Assembly (NCBI RefSeq): GCF_963675165.1
Contig: NC_087378.1
Location: 6,071,205 to 6,135,204 of the forward strand
Source: Halichondria panicea
Lineage: Eukaryota; Porifera; Demospongiae; Suberitida; Halichondriidae
Reading direction: 5' to 3'
Length of the DNA stretch: 64,000 nt
Part shown: positions 62,101 through 64,000 of the stretch, one piece after another
Position numbering within the stretch: position 1 is the stretch's first letter
How the letters are laid out: each line of letters starts with the position of its first letter
Notes under the pieces: generated by a model
Told to the model about the DNA's origin: nothing
The model's database searches: none
The model's input: the letters and a program-made list of their open reading frames with translations, nothing else
Program-made: the position numbers and the translations under genes

Positions 62101-62935
62101 TAAGCCATTGAATACTAGCACAGCTCGGTTATACACTGTAGAATTATACCAAGGCTTAAATGTTACGGATGAGCTATGTGCTCTGTCAATTGAAAAAGTC
62201 GAGGCTAAAAAGGGCTTTAATAATGAAATTTCTTCAGATTTTGCTCTCAGCAAGTTTCATCAAAAGCTGCATTCAGGAAGTCTGATCACAGCTTGGATTC
62301 ATTGCACGATTAAACCTTTTGGTAGAAAGACTCACATATACGTTGGATTACCACAAGAAGAGATACTTGTGTTACACTCCCCAAAGCTTAAAGCTTCATT
62401 TACCTACCACTCTGATGGTTCTATACATGAAATGAAGCTTGTCTGGTCAGATGTACCAGGGTCTCATGGATATGAGTATGGGCTTTGTCTCCTAAATGTA
62501 AATGATAGCATTATCTTAAAGCAAGAAACAGATGCCATTAAAGTTGTCATTGACTTTGCCCAGGAAAGGTACAGATGCATACTAGAACAGCTTTTGCGTA
62601 AAAGCAATGGTTCTTGTCCACAATTTCGAGGTTACGTATCAGCTCTTGGACAACCTGACCAATTAGTAGTAGGAGCTGTTACCATAGATGTGCAAATGAT
62701 TAACTACATAATTCCTTCTTCGGGAAGGTGTATTGTCTTCACAACAACTCAACTACAGAAAATGTGGACCTGGTACACTACCCATCCTGTTGATCATGTT
62801 TTTTCCTTACCCATATTACGACAACAGTATCTTATGTATCCTAGTGGAAACCCGTTTCCAAAGATTCCAATCCCGTCAAAGCTCAACGAAAAGTTTTGGA
62901 GAAGAGGATACCAGCTGTTCCAAAATGGTATATAG
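53154..62935 (+). CDS. Giant Death-domain protein, exon 5 (9.8-kb exon)
   Basis: A single uninterrupted frame encodes residues 385-3644 of the model. The acceptor CAACATGCAG ends at 53153 and the phase matches exon 4. An ATG at 53114 could open the frame, but its 13 extra codons are intronic in the spliced model. I recognise no named family. Residues 385 to about 750 are mixed helix and strand. About 950-2600 look beta-rich, with recurring blocks of the form LxGxxxI...IDLPPMLVELKKLIIHI (near 1860) and DLSGTLEWEKL, which may be a diverged repeat. The stretch 2755-2800 is helical and possibly coiled-coil. From about 3100 to 3560 there are fibronectin-III-like modules (GLHISWEYGAHAIGYRLEL near 3260, MKLVWSDVPGSHGYEYGL near 3480). 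No signal peptide or convincing membrane segment was found. A short piece is repeated at 14658-14734. Function unknown; the N-terminal Death domain suggests signalling. Confidence 0.9.
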
Positions 62936-63041
62936 ACCTGTAGTTATATTCAGGGGGGCTGCATTTACTTTATTTTGACTCTATTGTGTAGCTGTTTACA
63001 TTAATTGTAGACTATAATTAATTACCGCAATCATACTATAA

Positions 63042-63708
63042 TACCGTATAGCGCGAAATCTTCGAGCCACTGACATTTCGTGGAATGGCCTCTAAAAGCA
63101 TTTAGTTGTATTTTTCGTGAGTTGACTGCTGACTCAGAGGAGGAACGACATGCATGCACGAATCACTACAAGTTCAGTGCATTGTGGCCAGGCATTATCA
63201 CGTGACCGCAATGACATCAATGCACTGAACTTGTAGTGATTCGTGCACGCATGTCGGACCTCCTCTGCTGCTGACTGGAAGCACTACTAGGCCACACCTT
63301 TAATCTTTGCATGTTATAGCAGATCATTTTAATTAAAAAACGAATTAATTTTGGTGTAGGATTGCTAATCCACGAAAACAGCAAAAATTAAGTCCCTCGA
63401 AAATTCCGCATTTCAAAATTCCTGGGTTGACCGGAAGCACTACCAGGCCACGCCTTTAATCTTTGCATGTTATAGCAGATAATCCTAATTTTCGTGGAAT
63501 TAATTTCGTTTTAGGATTGCTAACCCACGAAAACAGCGAAAATGAAGCCCCTCGAAAATTCCTCTAAAAGCATTTCGTTGAATATAGTTTGTGAGTTGAC
63601 TGGAAGCACTAAAAGGCCACGCCTTTAATCTTTGCATGTTCTAATTAACAATTTTCGGGGTATTAATTTTGTTTTAGGATTGCTAACCCATTTTCGCGCT
63701 ATACGATA
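63042..63708. mobile_element. MITE cluster, TACCGTATAG family, with nested hairpin
   Basis: The outer ends TACCGTATAGCGCGAAAT and CGCGCTATACGATA bound 667 bp. Inside are a hairpin (63132-63267; arms of about 45 bp, GAATCACTACAAGTTCAGTG and its inverse) and about three tandem units with CCACGCCTTTAATCTTTGCA near 63300, 63455 and 63615. It begins about 100 bp after the giant gene stop codon. Confidence 0.75.
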
Positions 63709-63750
63709 CAATGTAGCTACCTGTCCACTCTTGTATTCATAATTATACAG

Positions 63751-63950
63751 AATCGGATTGTCTCTATGCACGAGATGTCTTAATGGTGAATGGTCTAACG
63801 ACATCCAAAAAGTCTCTAATGGAGTGGAAGAAAATTGACCCATTTGCAAAGCCATTTGGAACTGTTACCCGAAAAAAGATTGAATACAAAAAGGACAATC
63901 TTGAATGCTTTGGTGTTAGTGAATTACGTATTTTACTATATACAAGGTTG
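63751..63950 (+). CDS. Possible exon of a next gene, at window edge
   Basis: After an acceptor-like ATTATACAG, an open frame reads SDCLYARDVLMVNGLTTSKK, then MEWKKIDPFAKPFGTVTRKK and further, without a stop to the window end. Possible donors are AAG|GTTGGT (63946) or TTG|GTAACT (63950). The composition is protein-like, but I do not recognise the family. It could belong to a gene continuing to the right. Confidence 0.4.
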
Positions 63951-64000
63951 GTAACTATGAAAAAAGTTTGCCGTAGATTTTATCTTCTTTTATTACCACC

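Overview
This is eukaryotic, AT-rich, intron-containing DNA and most likely comes from a sponge (demosponge) or another early-branching animal. The evidence is GT-AG introns as short as 55 bp, a Death-domain gene, a clan-2-like cytochrome P450 relic, a multi-pass membrane family I associate with sponge genomes, a PHD/endonuclease/reverse-transcriptase LINE, and many small inverted-repeat elements. The species cannot be named from the sequence. No tRNA, rRNA, CRISPR array or operon was seen.

Layout. Positions 1-12665 and 24051-37080 are two copies of one segment, a few percent different. Each copy is mostly non-coding and ends in a pair of intronless minus-strand genes, giving four in total (9613-10599, 11613-12590, 34164-35150, 36024-37010). 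Their product looks like a protein phosphatase 1 (PP1) targeting subunit of the MYPT/PPP1R16/PPP1R27 type: an RVxF-like PP1 docking motif directly before two blocks of ankyrin repeats. The spacer at 12666-24050 holds repeat elements, a broken P450 (17227-18565), a broken multi-exon membrane-protein gene (18777-20669, minus strand) and two foldback elements with tandem-repeat arms. From 37081 to 45000 come a third foldback element, which carries a captured gene fragment, and a decayed LINE (about 41180-44840).

The main gene is at 45300-62935 on the plus strand. Five exons with matching intron phases (1, 1, 0, 1) join an N-terminal Death domain to a single 9.8-kb exon, for a predicted protein of 3644 residues. 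The giant exon matches no family I can name. It appears beta-rich and repetitive, with a short helical stretch near residue 2770 and fibronectin-III-like modules near its C-terminus. Introns 3 and 4 are full of inverted-repeat elements, including a triple nest. A 77-bp degenerate piece of a related giant gene lies at 14658-14734.

The most unusual mobile DNA is a family of nearly perfect palindromes of about 45-58 bp with ends TAGCCTCGA...TCGAGGCTA and 9-10 bp target duplications. One copy interrupts an exon of the membrane-protein gene; removing it with one target copy leaves exactly 42 codons. A caution throughout is that the 24-kb duplication could be two haplotypes placed side by side by an assembler.
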